The translations under genes and the position numbers were made by a program. This document shows positions 28,721 to 37,146 of a stretch of 64,000 nt of DNA, piece after piece; the first letter of the stretch is position 1, and the number at the start of each line of letters is the position of its first letter. The notes under the pieces were generated by a model that saw only the letters and a list, made by a program, of their open reading frames with translations, ran no database searches and had not been told where the DNA came from. The stretch is taken from contig CAVSEY010000021.1 of NCBI GenBank assembly GCA_963727035.1, positions 62,001-126,000 on the forward strand, in the 5' to 3' direction. This DNA comes from Rhodoblastus sp963727035 (GTDB lineage Bacteria > Pseudomonadota > Alphaproteobacteria > Rhizobiales > Beijerinckiaceae).

Positions 28721-28850
28721 GGCGCTCATGCCATTGGCCCTTGTTTCCGCCTCGTCGGAAAACAAGGGCGCCCGCCGGAGTCAGCCGGCGCGGCGACCCT
28801 CGGCCCTTTTCAAGGGCCGAGGGTATAAGGCGATGATGCGCCATGAGCGC
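28721..28850. repeat. Multi-hairpin intergenic element in the ahcY-to-28.94 kb gap
   Basis: An outer 9-bp stem GCGCTCATG (28722-28730)/CATGAGCGC (28842-28850) encloses three long hairpins: 28737-28769 (13 pairs, one bulge), 28773-28790 (CGCCGG/CCGGCG) and 28797-28823 (12-bp CCCTCGGCCCTT/AAGGGCCGAGGG, 3-base loop). The left edge GCCATTGGCCC resembles GCCATGGCCC of repeat copy A, so it may be a diverged family member or a structured RNA. The rest of the 444-bp gap (28498-28941) has no credible ORF. Confidence 0.6.
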
Positions 28851-28941
28851 AAGTTCGGTGACGGAGGAACGACTCCGCGCCTTCAGCGCGAAGCCGCCGT
28901 CTCGATCACGCTAAGCTCGAATGGCCGACTGCAATATCCGA

Positions 28942-29199
28942 CTATTTGGCGGCGCCGGGCTTATCGGGAGCGGCGGGCGTCTCAGGAGCAGTGGTGGGCT
29001 TCTCAGGAACAGCGGGGGCCACTGCAAAGCTGCGATAGGCTGCCGCCGGCCAAGCCAACGCCGTCGGCAGCGCCGCCCCAACGCTGTCGACGAATTGTGA
29101 CGCGGGAGCGGTGCTCCAGTTTGCTTTGATCGTGGGCGCGAGCATGACGCCAACGCCGACAAGATAAGCAATCACTAACAAGGCGATAAGTCCGCGCAT
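28942..29199 (-). CDS. Small single-pass membrane protein, Pro/Ala-rich tail
   Basis: 85 residues: N-terminal membrane helix (MRGLIALLVIAYLVGVGVML), a short periplasmic part (SQFVDSVGAALPTALAWPAAAYRSF) and a Pro/Ala/Lys-rich C-terminus. A good GGAGG 8 bases before ATG 29199 decides the start; a longer frame from 29226 lacks one. No recognised family or function. It is first in a run of small envelope-type genes that looks accessory. Confidence 0.65.
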   Translation of the reverse strand: MRGLIALLVIAYLVGVGVMLAPTIKANWSTAPASQFVDSVGAALPTALAWPAAAYRSFAVAPAVPEKPTTAPETPAAPDKPGAAK

Positions 29200-29466
29200 C
29201 ACGTCTCCCTCCACGGCGCCAGTCAATTTCAGCCGAACCAGAACTGAAACCCTTGATCCGCCAATGCTCTTTAATGATACCGTCGTTCAATCGACGTACG
29301 ATAGAATCGGAATATACTTACGGCCCTCTGTCAGTCAAAGCATCGTGGTAGCATTTTAGTCTCGACGAGACGGTAGCCTTGATCTCCGCCAAAAATGCAA
29401 AAGGACGACCCGCCCGACTGGCCTCGAAAACGCCATCACGCCGATCGTCGAACCGGGCGCTTCGCG

Positions 29467-29616
29467 CTATTTGGTTTCAATTGACACCCCTTTTGGGCCA
29501 AGCAGAATTTGAACGCCCTGTGGCTGCTTGCGGGCCTGGTAAAGCTGATAGCCAAGCACGCTGGCGATCACGACGAGCGCGCCGATGACGAGAAAAATCA
29601 TGTTGCCGCGGTTCAT
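29467..29616 (-). CDS. Very small membrane protein (49 residues)
   Basis: Begins MNRGNMIFLVIGALVVIASVLGYQLY, one membrane helix, then a short basic/glycine tail (YQARKQPQGVQILLGPKGVSIETK). Similar short proteins with a QPxGVxI...GVSIE tail are, from memory, found in other Rhizobiales, but no function is known to me. The ATG at 29616 lacks a strong ribosome-binding site; 29601 is an alternative. The 267 bp before it (29200-29466) hold only a small palindrome near 29359 and no ORF. Confidence 0.55.
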   Translation of the reverse strand: MNRGNMIFLVIGALVVIASVLGYQLYQARKQPQGVQILLGPKGVSIETK

Positions 29617-29986
29617 GGCTTCGATCTCGGTAAGGAAAGGCCCGTGCGTGCGATCTTCGCCTGAAGGGCGAGCATGCTCCATCTAGACGTTACGAAACTC
29701 TCACGCAAGACGGCGCCTTCGGAAACGACCCAGATGCGAAAATCAGCTTTGGCGTGACCGACGCCTTTGGTGGGATGTCCCAGCGGTCAGCGTGACGCCT
29801 CAAAGCTTCAGCGATGAGTATTTTCCGATTCTTACGTCACGCATTTCCTTCAAGCAGAATATCTTTGCGAACACGACTCGAAAAAATCCCCTGCCCGCAG
29901 TGACCGGCGGGCGACGCCCATGGAATCCGACGCTTCCGACCGCAAACGCACGTCCCAGTCAACCAGCTCATTGCGAAGGCAGTTCA
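29617..29986. other. Non-coding gap between two small membrane-protein genes
   Basis: 370 bp without a credible ORF. It should contain divergent promoters for the small genes on either side. A 6-bp inverted repeat GCCCGC/GCGGGC near 29899-29920 is the only structure I see. The stretch is less GC-rich than its surroundings. Confidence 0.5.
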
Positions 29987-30226
29987 ATGAACATCATCCC
30001 GTTAATCATCTATGCCGCGGAATTGGCGCTGGCGGCGATCATCCTGTTCTACGTCATCGAGATGCTGACCATGCCCGCGAACATGAAACGGGTCTGTCAG
30101 GCGCTGATCATTCTGATCGCAGTGCTTTCGGTGATCGGATTTCTGCTTGGCTCCCAGCCGGCGCGGGGGGCGCGTATTGGACCGATATCGCCGAATTCGC
30201 CGACCAATCCGAGCATCATTCCGTAG
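29987..30226 (+). CDS. Small two-helix membrane protein, function unknown
   Basis: 79 residues with two hydrophobic helices (about residues 3-25 and 35-55) and a short polar C-terminus rich in Pro, Ser and Asn (GPISPNSPTNPSIIP). GAAGG 8 bases upstream supports ATG 29987; the longer frame from 29792 has no ribosome-binding site and atypical composition. No family recognised. The PH-domain membrane protein follows after 118 bp on the same strand. Confidence 0.65.
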   Translation: MNIIPLIIYAAELALAAIILFYVIEMLTMPANMKRVCQALIILIAVLSVIGFLLGSQPARGARIGPISPNSPTNPSIIP

Positions 30227-30344
30227 GGCTTTTCCGCTTCACACGACAGGGTGGATGCGGGCAATGCAGGCCAACCGTCCTCCATAGCGAATGTGATGAG
30301 CCGATCGACAATAGCTTCAAGCCAACCGCCGAATTGAAACGCCC

Positions 30345-30797
30345 ATGAAATATGTGAATGCGCTCCTCGCCCCCGACGAAACCATCCGTTTCGAAACGCG
30401 GCGGCATTGGCTCGTCTATGGCTATGCGATCTTCATGCTCGCATTGCTCGTCGCAAGCCTTGCTCTGCCTCAAAACCTCCACGGCGAAAAATTCCTGATC
30501 GCTATTTTCCTGGTCCCGCTCGCCGGCATGGCCGCTCTCTTCGCCTGGATTCGCCGCGCGACGATGGTCGTCGCCGTCACCAACCATCGCTTGATCTGCA
30601 GGAAGGGTCTCATCGCCCGTCACACCGTCGAGATGAACCTCGACAAGATCGAGAGCGTCGACGTGGACCAGAGCGTTCTTGGTCGGATGTTTGGCTTCGG
30701 GACGGTCACTGTTCGCGGCGTCGGCACAACTATTGATCCGATCCGCGGCATCGCCAATCCCATCGGCCTTCGTCAGGCGGTTTTCGGCAGTCCCTGA
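30345..30797 (+). CDS. Membrane protein with bacterial PH-like domain (YdbS/DUF304 type)
   Basis: 150 residues: two membrane helices (about residues 24-42 and 52-68) followed by a PH-like domain: VVAVTNHRLICRKGLIARHTVEMNLDKIESVDVDQSVLGRMFGFGTVTV. This layout is typical of bacterial bPH2 proteins, which are membrane-associated and of largely unknown role. The start at 30345 places the usual LLAPDETI element at the N-terminus. Confidence 0.85.
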   Translation: MKYVNALLAPDETIRFETRRHWLVYGYAIFMLALLVASLALPQNLHGEKFLIAIFLVPLAGMAALFAWIRRATMVVAVTNHRLICRKGLIARHTVEMNLDKIESVDVDQSVLGRMFGFGTVTVRGVGTTIDPIRGIANPIGLRQAVFGSP

Positions 30798-30885
30798 CTC
30801 GCGACGGCGCGAAATGATCGTAGGCGGCAGGAGCCAGGATTGCAGGGAAAGTCGCGCCGCGGCCCCTGAGAGCCGGGGTGACGAC

Positions 30886-31692
30886 ATGAAGTCCAAGAGC
30901 CCGCCAGCGGGCGTCCTGTCCATAAGTCCGCCTCGAATCGTCGCGACGTTCGGCGCTGCGGTCTTCATGTTGTTCGTCTGTGGGTTCCCCGCAATTTCAG
31001 GAGACGTCTCTGCGTCGCTCCGACGCTCGCCGGCCACACTGAAACCAGGCGCCGACATTCCGACGCCCCCGCCGCGTCCGACCGAGTTTGCCCCTCCTCC
31101 GTCCACCGAAACACGTCCGCAAGAGGCCGCCCCTCCGCCTGACGCGGCTTGCGCGCAGGCGATGACAAGCGGGCGCCTCGTCGCGGTGTTGGTCGCGCCC
31201 GTGGTCGGGCCGGATCAATGCGGCATCGCCGCCCCGTTGAAGCTCAGCGCCATCATTCTTGCCGACGGCGCGCGAGTCGCCATGGAGCCGGAATCGCTGC
31301 TGCGATGCGATTTCGCCGAGGCGTTCGCCGACTGGGTGCGCGAGGACATAGCGCCGCTCGCCCGGATCGCTGGCGGCGGTCTTGTGGAAATCCTCGGGTC
31401 CGGCGGCTATGAGTGCCGTGGCCGCAACCGTGAGGTCGGCGCCATCATCAGTGAACACGCCACGGGCAACGCTTTGGATCTACGTGGTTTCAAGCTCCAT
31501 GATGGCCGGACTCTTTGGATCGAGCGCGCGAACGACGATCTCGATTTCATGACGCAGATACGCGACACAAGCTGCGCGCGCTTCACCACCGTGCTCGGGC
31601 CGGGCTCGGACGGCTACCACCAAACCCACATGCATGTTGATCTGAAGCTAAGACACAACGGCTATCGCATCTGCCAATGGGATATGGAATAG
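30886..31692 (+). CDS. Extensin-like C-terminal domain protein (exported)
   Basis: 268 residues: signal/anchor helix (about residues 18-40), a Pro-rich linker (TPPPRPTEFAPPPS) and the extensin-like C domain with QCGIAAPLKLSAI, the SEHATGNALDLRGF element and C-terminal HQTHMHVDL. The His-containing motifs resemble the D-Ala-D-Ala carboxypeptidase/Hedgehog fold, which suggests a cell-wall role, unproven. The ATG at 30886 gives the signal peptide; the upstream extension overlaps the PH gene. Confidence 0.83.
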   Translation: MKSKSPPAGVLSISPPRIVATFGAAVFMLFVCGFPAISGDVSASLRRSPATLKPGADIPTPPPRPTEFAPPPSTETRPQEAAPPPDAACAQAMTSGRLVAVLVAPVVGPDQCGIAAPLKLSAIILADGARVAMEPESLLRCDFAEAFADWVREDIAPLARIAGGGLVEILGSGGYECRGRNREVGAIISEHATGNALDLRGFKLHDGRTLWIERANDDLDFMTQIRDTSCARFTTVLGPGSDGYHQTHMHVDLKLRHNGYRICQWDME

Positions 31693-31802
31693 CCAGCGCG
31701 AACGGCCAATCGGGCAACTCCTGCGCCAACAACGGCTTCGAGCCGTTCATTCACGTCCGGGGAAAGTTCGGCGACAGGCCGCGCCGGGTCATGAATACGC
31801 GC

Positions 31803-32249
31803 TCAATCCTCCCGCGCCTTCTGCGCCTCCCGGAAGGCCAGCGCCTTGTCGCCGATGTTCAGGCCAATTTGAAAACTTTCCGCGATGCGGTTGGCGCGCG
31901 CGACGAAGAAGCGCGCCCCTTCGGGCGGCAAAACGTCGCGGGCGGTCGCGGCGAAAAGTTCGAGCCAGGCCTTGAAATGCTCCGGTTCAAGCCCGAGCGT
32001 GGCATGGACCGGCAGCGGCCTTCCGCTATAGCGCCCGGTGCGCAGGCCGATCTGTGACCAGAAATCGGTCAATTTGGAAAAATGCTCTTCCCAATGGCCC
32101 GCGAGTTTTTCCTCGAAAATCGGGCCGAGCAGCGCATCGGCGCGGGCGCGGGTGTAGAATTCGCGCACCAGACGCGCCATCATTTCCTCGGTCAAGCCGG
32201 GCGGCGGCTCCTCGAGATCGGCCGAGCGGATGGTGAGAGGATGCGGCAT
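31803..32249 (-). CDS. Truncated haemoglobin, group III
   Basis: 148-residue globin. Group III features are visible: REFYTRARADALLGPIF at the B/CD region, HWEEHFSKLTDFWSQI, and the YSGRPLPVHATLGLEPEHFKAWLELF stretch with the proximal His in PVH. Likely binds oxygen or NO, or acts in redox protection; the substrate is unknown. It is convergent with the extensin-like gene and divergent from the ACP gene. Confidence 0.9.
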   Translation of the reverse strand: MPHPLTIRSADLEEPPPGLTEEMMARLVREFYTRARADALLGPIFEEKLAGHWEEHFSKLTDFWSQIGLRTGRYSGRPLPVHATLGLEPEHFKAWLELFAATARDVLPPEGARFFVARANRIAESFQIGLNIGDKALAFREAQKARED

Positions 32250-32460
32250 CTGGCTGTCCTCGATGGCGTTTCCGGCGCGGGAACGCCGGAAGGCGCCGCC
32301 CTGAAAATTTGTTTTGGCGTTGGCTTGGACACTTTGCTACATGGAGGCGCGTCGGAATTCAATCAAGCAAGCCGGCGCCGCTCCTTGGCGGAATCGGAAC
32401 GGGTCTTCGCGGCCGCCCGATCGCTAAAGGAACCCGCCGCATGCAATCAGGGGTGCGCCA

Positions 32461-32736
32461 TTGACTTCGGTTTCGAATGACCAGCCGGCGATGATCGACC
32501 AGATCCTCGACGTGATCGCCTCCGAGGGCATGATTCCTCGCGAGAACCTCAAAGACGACGCCACGATCGACGTCCTCGGCCTGAAATCGATCGATCTCGT
32601 GATGATCCTGACCGCGATCGAAGAGAAATTCGACGTCTATATCCCGATGGACGGCTCCTTTCAGGAGGCCAAGGATCTAAAAGGCCTGGTCGAGGCGATC
32701 AGCGCCCATATTCTCAAGGAAAAAGCCGCGAAATGA
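32461..32736 (+). CDS. Dedicated acyl carrier protein
   Basis: 91 residues from TTG 32461, or 81 from ATG 32491 (MIDQILDVIAS). Phosphopantetheine is expected on Ser43 in LGLKSIDLV; the usual DSL is changed to KSI, which marks a specialised rather than housekeeping ACP. Helices II-III (ILTAIEEKFDVYI) are ACP-like. Its stop overlaps the ketosynthase start (ATGA), so the two are made together. Not the fatty-acid AcpP and not recognisably AcpXL; the pairing resembles NodF with NodE. Confidence 0.85.
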   Translation: MTSVSNDQPAMIDQILDVIASEGMIPRENLKDDATIDVLGLKSIDLVMILTAIEEKFDVYIPMDGSFQEAKDLKGLVEAISAHILKEKAAK

Positions 32737-33953
32737 CCTCCCGGCGCGTCGTCGTCACCGGCATGGGCGCCGTTTCGGCGGCCGGCGTCGGGGCGGACCT
32801 CCTGTGGCAAGCCGCGCGCGACGGACGGCCCTGCATCGGCCCACTGGACGTGCGTGAGCCCTATGGCGGCCGCATCCGGATTTCCGCCCAGGTGCGCGAC
32901 TTCGACATTGCGGCCCGCGTCGGCCCGCAGCTCGCCCCGTTCTGCGACGCCTTCACCGCTTACGCTCTGGCCGCCGCCGACGAGGCGCTCGCCCAGGCCG
33001 GGCTCGACCCCGAGGAACGTCAGGGCGCCCGCTGCGCGGCCCTGCTCGGCACGGGGATCGGCGGGATGAGGACGGTCGACGACGGACTCTACACCATCTA
33101 TGTCGAACACAAGCGGCCGGAAATGCTGGCGATCCCGAAGCTCATCCCGAGCGCCGGCCCAGCCAGCCTCTCCATGCGCTATGGCGCGACCGGGCCCTGT
33201 TTCGCGGTCGCCAGCGCCTGTTCCTCGGGAAGCCAGGCGGTCGGGATCGCGGCGCAGATGATCCGCGCCGGAATGATCGACCGCGCCATCGTCGGCGGCG
33301 CGGAAGCCTGCGCCACCAATGGCGCGATGCGCGCCTGGGAGGGCCTGCGCGTCCTGACTCCCGATTTCTGCCGGCCTTTCGCGAAAAACCGCAACGGCAT
33401 GGTGCTGGGCGAGGGCGCCGGCATGTTCGTGCTCGAGGCCGAGGACGTCGCCCGGGCGCGCGGCGCCCAACCGCTGGCGGTCCTTGCCGGCTATGGCACC
33501 AACGCCGACGCGCTCGATCCGGTGCGCCCCGACGCGGCCACGGGCGCCGCCTGCATGGCGATGGCGCTGGAAGACGCCGGCCTCGCGCCGACCGACATCG
33601 ATTATGTCAACGCTCACGGCACCGCCACGGTGGCGAATGACGCGACCGAGGCGCAGGGCCTCAACCTGGCCTTCGGCGCCCATTGCGGCGACCTGCTCGT
33701 CTCCTCGACCAAGCCAATTCACGGCCATGCGCTGGGCGCGGCGGGCGCGCTGGAGCTGATCATTTCGATCATGGCCTTGCGCGAACAGGTCGCGCCGCCC
33801 AATCTCAACACCGAGATTCAGGATCCGACCTGCCAGATCCGTCTCGTCGGACCGCAGGCGGTCAAGACGAAGATCCGCGCGGTGCTTTCCAATTCGCTGG
33901 CTTTCGGCGGCATCAACGCTTCACTGATCGTCACGCCTTATCAAACGGCCTGA
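32733..33953 (+). CDS. Beta-ketoacyl-ACP synthase, FabF/NodE-like
   Basis: 406 residues, thiolase fold. The catalytic triad is Cys163 (ASACSSGS), His295 (NAHGTAT) and His332 (KPIHGHALGAAGALE). It condenses malonyl-ACP with an acyl primer. The short chain, CRPFAKNRNGMVLGEGAGM and the C-terminal SNSLAFGGINASL resemble NodE and other specialised KAS II enzymes. It overlaps the ACP gene and is followed by two hot-dog proteins, so it probably serves a dedicated acyl product and not bulk fatty-acid synthesis. Confidence 0.9.
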   Translation: MTSRRVVVTGMGAVSAAGVGADLLWQAARDGRPCIGPLDVREPYGGRIRISAQVRDFDIAARVGPQLAPFCDAFTAYALAAADEALAQAGLDPEERQGARCAALLGTGIGGMRTVDDGLYTIYVEHKRPEMLAIPKLIPSAGPASLSMRYGATGPCFAVASACSSGSQAVGIAAQMIRAGMIDRAIVGGAEACATNGAMRAWEGLRVLTPDFCRPFAKNRNGMVLGEGAGMFVLEAEDVARARGAQPLAVLAGYGTNADALDPVRPDAATGAACMAMALEDAGLAPTDIDYVNAHGTATVANDATEAQGLNLAFGAHCGDLLVSSTKPIHGHALGAAGALELIISIMALREQVAPPNLNTEIQDPTCQIRLVGPQAVKTKIRAVLSNSLAFGGINASLIVTPYQTA

Positions 33954-33960
33954 GGCCCCC

Positions 33961-34371
33961 ATGACGCCGCCCGTCCAGCGCGCCGGCCCCCTTCGCGTCG
34001 CCACCCCGGCAGAGGCCGTGCGCGCCTTCCGCCGCGAGACCGGCTGGCGCGACGAAGACGGGCCGCCGCCTGCGAGCTTTCCCGTGGTGTGGATGCGCCA
34101 GCCGGAAATCGGCGAGCCGATCCGCGCCGCCGCCCAGGAAGTCGGCCTTCCCGTCCACGAGGCGCAGCAATTCGATTATGTCCGCCCGCTCGAAATCGAC
34201 GCCTCCTACGACCTGATGCTCGAAATGAGGCGACAGAGCGATCCGATGCGGCTCATCGCCACGGCGGAGATCTTCGACCTCTCCGGCGCCTTTGTCGCGC
34301 GGGTGGTGTCGACCCTGCGGCTGATCGATCCGGCGACGGTCTCGCACAAGCCGCCGGAGGCCGCGTCATGA
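33961..34371 (+). CDS. Hot-dog fold protein (FAS1/MaoC-like dehydratase family)
   Basis: 136 residues. The Pro-rich N-terminus is followed by a hot-dog-like pattern (FPVVWMRQPEIGEPI, VHEAQQFDYVRPLEIDASYDLMLEMR, TAEIFDLSGAFVARVVSTLRLI). It lacks an obvious catalytic D-H motif, so it may be the non-catalytic or N-terminal-type half of a dehydratase whose other half is the next gene. The genes overlap by ATGA. Annotation rests on fold-like pattern and context. Confidence 0.65.
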   Translation: MTPPVQRAGPLRVATPAEAVRAFRRETGWRDEDGPPPASFPVVWMRQPEIGEPIRAAAQEVGLPVHEAQQFDYVRPLEIDASYDLMLEMRRQSDPMRLIATAEIFDLSGAFVARVVSTLRLIDPATVSHKPPEAAS

Positions 34372-34790
34372 CCGCAGATTGCGTCGCGCCGCGCGTCGGC
34401 GAAAAGCTCCCGGCCCGGACCATCGGCCCCTTCTCGGCGCAAGACCTCGCCCGCTACGCCGAAGCCTCGGGCGACAGCAATCCCCTCCACCTCGACGCCG
34501 CCTTCGCGCGCGGGTTCGGCTTTCCCGCCCGCCCCGTCCACGGCATGCGGCTCTTGGCGGCTTTCGAGCCCCTCATCGCGGAATGGCGGCCCGATCTCGC
34601 CTTGCGCGACCTGCACGGCCAGTTCCTGACCCCGATCCTCGAAGGCGAGACCGCCCTGCTGACCGCGCGCATCGCCAAGGTCGAAGCCAGCGAGGCCGGC
34701 TTCGTCGCGGTGGCGCGGCTGATGGCCCAGACCGAAAAAGGCGCCCCGGCCCTGATGGGCGAGGCCCGGCTGGTCCCGGCGCGGCGCTGA
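34368..34790 (+). CDS. MaoC-family hydratase/dehydratase
   Basis: 140 residues with the (R)-hydratase signature YAEASGDSNPLHLDAAFARG, containing the catalytic Asp and His, and the substrate loop RPVHGMRLLA. It would dehydrate 3-hydroxyacyl-ACP (or hydrate enoyl-ACP) made by the neighbouring ACP and ketosynthase. A ketoreductase and an enoyl reductase are not in the cluster and would have to come from the housekeeping pathway. Confidence 0.87.
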   Translation: MTADCVAPRVGEKLPARTIGPFSAQDLARYAEASGDSNPLHLDAAFARGFGFPARPVHGMRLLAAFEPLIAEWRPDLALRDLHGQFLTPILEGETALLTARIAKVEASEAGFVAVARLMAQTEKGAPALMGEARLVPARR

Positions 34791-34877
34791 CGCTTTCGAC
34801 GAAGAGACGCATGGACGCGCGGCGCTCTTTTGACTATCCAGAGCAGATGCCGTCGCCCAAACCGGAGACCCGACCCG

Positions 34878-35882
34878 ATGAACGAATTTGAGCCCCAAGA
34901 TCGCATCGTCACCGTCTTCGGCGGCTCCGGCTTCATCGGGCGCCATCTCGTCCGCGCGCTGGCCCGCAACGGCTGGCGGGTGCGGGTCGCGACTCGCCGC
35001 CCCGACCTTGCCTTCCACCTCCAGCCGCTCGGCCGCGTCGGCCAGATCAACGCGGTCCAGGCCAATGTCCGCTACCCTGACTCGCTCGCCGCCGCTTTGC
35101 GCGGCGCGGAAGCCGCGGTCAACCTGGTCGGCATTCTCGCGCCCTGGGGCAAGCAGACTTTTGACGCCGTTCAGGCCCAAGGCGCCGGCGCCATCGCGAA
35201 GGCCGTCGCCGAGGCCGGAATCTCGAATTTCGTCCATATGTCGGCGATCGGCGCCGACGCGGGATCGCCTTCGGCCTATGCCCGCACCAAGGCCGAGGGT
35301 GAGGCGGCGGCCCTGTCCGCTTTGCCGTCGGCGAAGATCCTGCGCCCCTCGGTCGTGTTCGGCCCCGAGGACCAGTTCTTCAACCGCTTCGCCGCAATGG
35401 CGCGGCTCATGCCCGCCTTGCCGCTGATCGGCGGCGGCGCGACGAAATTGCAGCCGGTCTATGTCGGCGACGTGGCCGAGGCCGGCGCCCGCCTGCTCGG
35501 CGGCCATGGCCAGGATGGCGCGGCCTATGAGCTTGGCGGGCCGGCGGTGCGCACGATGAAGGAGCTGCTGGAATATGTGCTGGCGACGATCCAGCGCCGG
35601 CGCCTGCTCGCGCCCCTGCCCTTCTCCGTCGCCGCGCCGATGGGTTCCGTGACCTCGACCGTCAATAAATTGCTGCTCGGCCTGCTGCCGCAGGAATTCG
35701 TTTTCACCGCCGATCAGGTCGAGTTGCTGAAACACGACAATGTCGTCTCGGCGCAGGCCGTCGCCGAGGGCCGCACCCTGGCCGGGCTGGGGATCACGCC
35801 GGAATCGATCGAGGCGATCGTCCCGACCTATCTCTACCGCTTCCGCAAGACCGGCCAATATGCCGACCAGCGCCTGGCTTGA
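34878..35882 (+). CDS. NDUFA9-like NAD(P)-binding protein (atypical SDR)
   Basis: 334 residues. Rossmann signature VFGGSGFIGRHLVRALARNGW at the N-terminus, ILRPSVVFGPEDQFFNRFA in the middle, as in complex I NDUFA9-type short-chain dehydrogenase relatives; the catalytic Tyr-Lys pair may be SAYARTK. In mitochondria the family is an accessory complex I subunit; the bacterial role is unsettled. It lies 87 bp after the acyl cluster and could be transcribed with it. Confidence 0.88.
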   Translation: MNEFEPQDRIVTVFGGSGFIGRHLVRALARNGWRVRVATRRPDLAFHLQPLGRVGQINAVQANVRYPDSLAAALRGAEAAVNLVGILAPWGKQTFDAVQAQGAGAIAKAVAEAGISNFVHMSAIGADAGSPSAYARTKAEGEAAALSALPSAKILRPSVVFGPEDQFFNRFAAMARLMPALPLIGGGATKLQPVYVGDVAEAGARLLGGHGQDGAAYELGGPAVRTMKELLEYVLATIQRRRLLAPLPFSVAAPMGSVTSTVNKLLLGLLPQEFVFTADQVELLKHDNVVSAQAVAEGRTLAGLGITPESIEAIVPTYLYRFRKTGQYADQRLA

Positions 35883-35919
35883 TTTCCCCGGATTGCGGAG
35901 CAATCTCGCGGAAACCGCC

Positions 35920-36606
35920 TCACACGCGTGATGGCGCGGCGAGCCTCTTGTAAAGCCGCGCCATCAAACCGACGCCGAACAAGGGCGTCAGCAGGTTGAG
36001 CACGGGAGTCGCGAGGAAGAGCGCGATCAGAAGGCCGGCGACGAAAACCGTCACGCGATTGGCGCGGCGCAGGTCGCGCGCGGCTTCGAGCGGCAGGAAA
36101 CGCATCGCCGCAAGCTGGAAATATTCGCGCCCGAACAGATAGGCGTTGGCGACCACGAAGATCAGCGCGTTGACGCCGGGCAGAAGCCAGAGCGCGAAGG
36201 CGAGCAGATTGACCAGTAGCGCCACGCCGGAAAATTTCACCGCCAGGACCATCGAGGCGAGCGCCGGAACAGCCCGCCCGCGCCGCCCGTCGGCATAGAT
36301 TTTCGCCTCGACGTGATCGGCGAGCTCATCGAGGAAAAAGCCGGCGACCAGCAAGGCGACGGGCGCGATCAGAAAGATCATGCCGATGAAAAGTCCCAGC
36401 CCCGCGGCGATCTCGACGACGGTCTTGAGCCAGGGCGCGCCGTCGAACCAATGCGCGCCGCCGGTCGTCGCCCAGATCGCGAGGCGCTCCAGCCCCAGCC
36501 AGAACAGAAAGAGCAGCGCCAGGGTCAGGCCGAGCGATTTGAGGAGCACGGCGCGGAAGGGCGGCGTGAACATGTCGCGAAGGCTGGAGACGGCGTCGTC
36601 GATCAT
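35920..36606 (-). CDS. EI24/CysZ-like integral membrane protein
   Basis: 228 residues with four to five membrane segments (around residues 20-45, 65-95, 135-160, 185-210), matching the EI24/CysZ family. CysZ imports sulfate in enterobacteria; for the alphaproteobacterial form the substrate is not known. ATG 36606 has AGG 8 bases upstream; a TTG at 36633 overlapping the ptsN stop is an alternative start. It follows ptsN on the same strand. Confidence 0.78.
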   Translation of the reverse strand: MIDDAVSSLRDMFTPPFRAVLLKSLGLTLALLFLFWLGLERLAIWATTGGAHWFDGAPWLKTVVEIAAGLGLFIGMIFLIAPVALLVAGFFLDELADHVEAKIYADGRRGRAVPALASMVLAVKFSGVALLVNLLAFALWLLPGVNALIFVVANAYLFGREYFQLAAMRFLPLEAARDLRRANRVTVFVAGLLIALFLATPVLNLLTPLFGVGLMARLYKRLAAPSRV

Positions 36607-36629
36607 GGAGGCGCCTGAAAAAAAGCCGG

Positions 36630-37100
36630 TCAAGCCGCTGCGTCGGACGGCGGCGAGGCCTGGGTGAGAATAGCATAGAGCGCCGGCGCCTCGCGCGTCG
36701 CCCGGATTTTCGCCAGGACCGCCGGGTTTCTGAGCAGGCGCGCGATCACCGCCAGCGCCTTCAGATGATCGGCGCCGGCGTTTTCCGGCGCGATCAGGGC
36801 GAACAGGAGGTCGACCGGCTGGCCGTCGATGGCCTCGAAGTCGATCCCGCGCTCCAGCCGGGCGAATATGCCGAAAATGCGCGGCGCATTGAGCAATTTG
36901 CCGTGCGGAATGGCGATGCCGTCGCCCAATCCGGTCGAATTCAGCTTCTCGCGCTGCATCCAGGCGTCAAAAATCTCGCGCGCCGGCAGGCCGGACACCT
37001 CCGCCGCCTTTTCGCTCAATTCCTGCAAGGCCTGCTTTTTGCCGTTCACCCGCAGCGAAGGTAGGATAGCTTCGGGAGCCAGTAGATTTTCAAGCGGCAT
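36630..37100 (-). CDS. ptsN: Nitrogen-regulatory PTS enzyme IIA (EIIA-Ntr)
   Basis: 156 residues. Phospho-acceptor His66 sits in GDGIAIPHGKL, the EIIA-Ntr/fructose signature; PVDLLFALIAPENAGADHLKAL also fits. It receives phosphate from HPr of the PTS-Ntr chain and regulates potassium, nitrogen and carbon functions by protein contact. The HPr and EIIA-Man of that chain are encoded near 52 kb. It is third in rpoN-hpf-ptsN, separated from hpf by a terminator-like hairpin. Confidence 0.95.
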   Translation of the reverse strand: MPLENLLAPEAILPSLRVNGKKQALQELSEKAAEVSGLPAREIFDAWMQREKLNSTGLGDGIAIPHGKLLNAPRIFGIFARLERGIDFEAIDGQPVDLLFALIAPENAGADHLKALAVIARLLRNPAVLAKIRATREAPALYAILTQASPPSDAAA

Positions 37101-37146
37101 GAAGATCGTTTTCCGTCACAGCGCCGTCGCGGGCGCCCGCAAGGGC

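Noticed and set aside
31700..31802. Terminator between the extensin-like gene and the globin gene
   Set aside because: A 7-bp AACGGCT/AGCCGTT hairpin exists but no T-run follows on either strand.
32318..32345. Sigma-54 promoter (TTGGACAC-TTTGCT) before the ACP gene
   Set aside because: The spacing between the GG and GC elements is three bases too short for the sigma-54 consensus.
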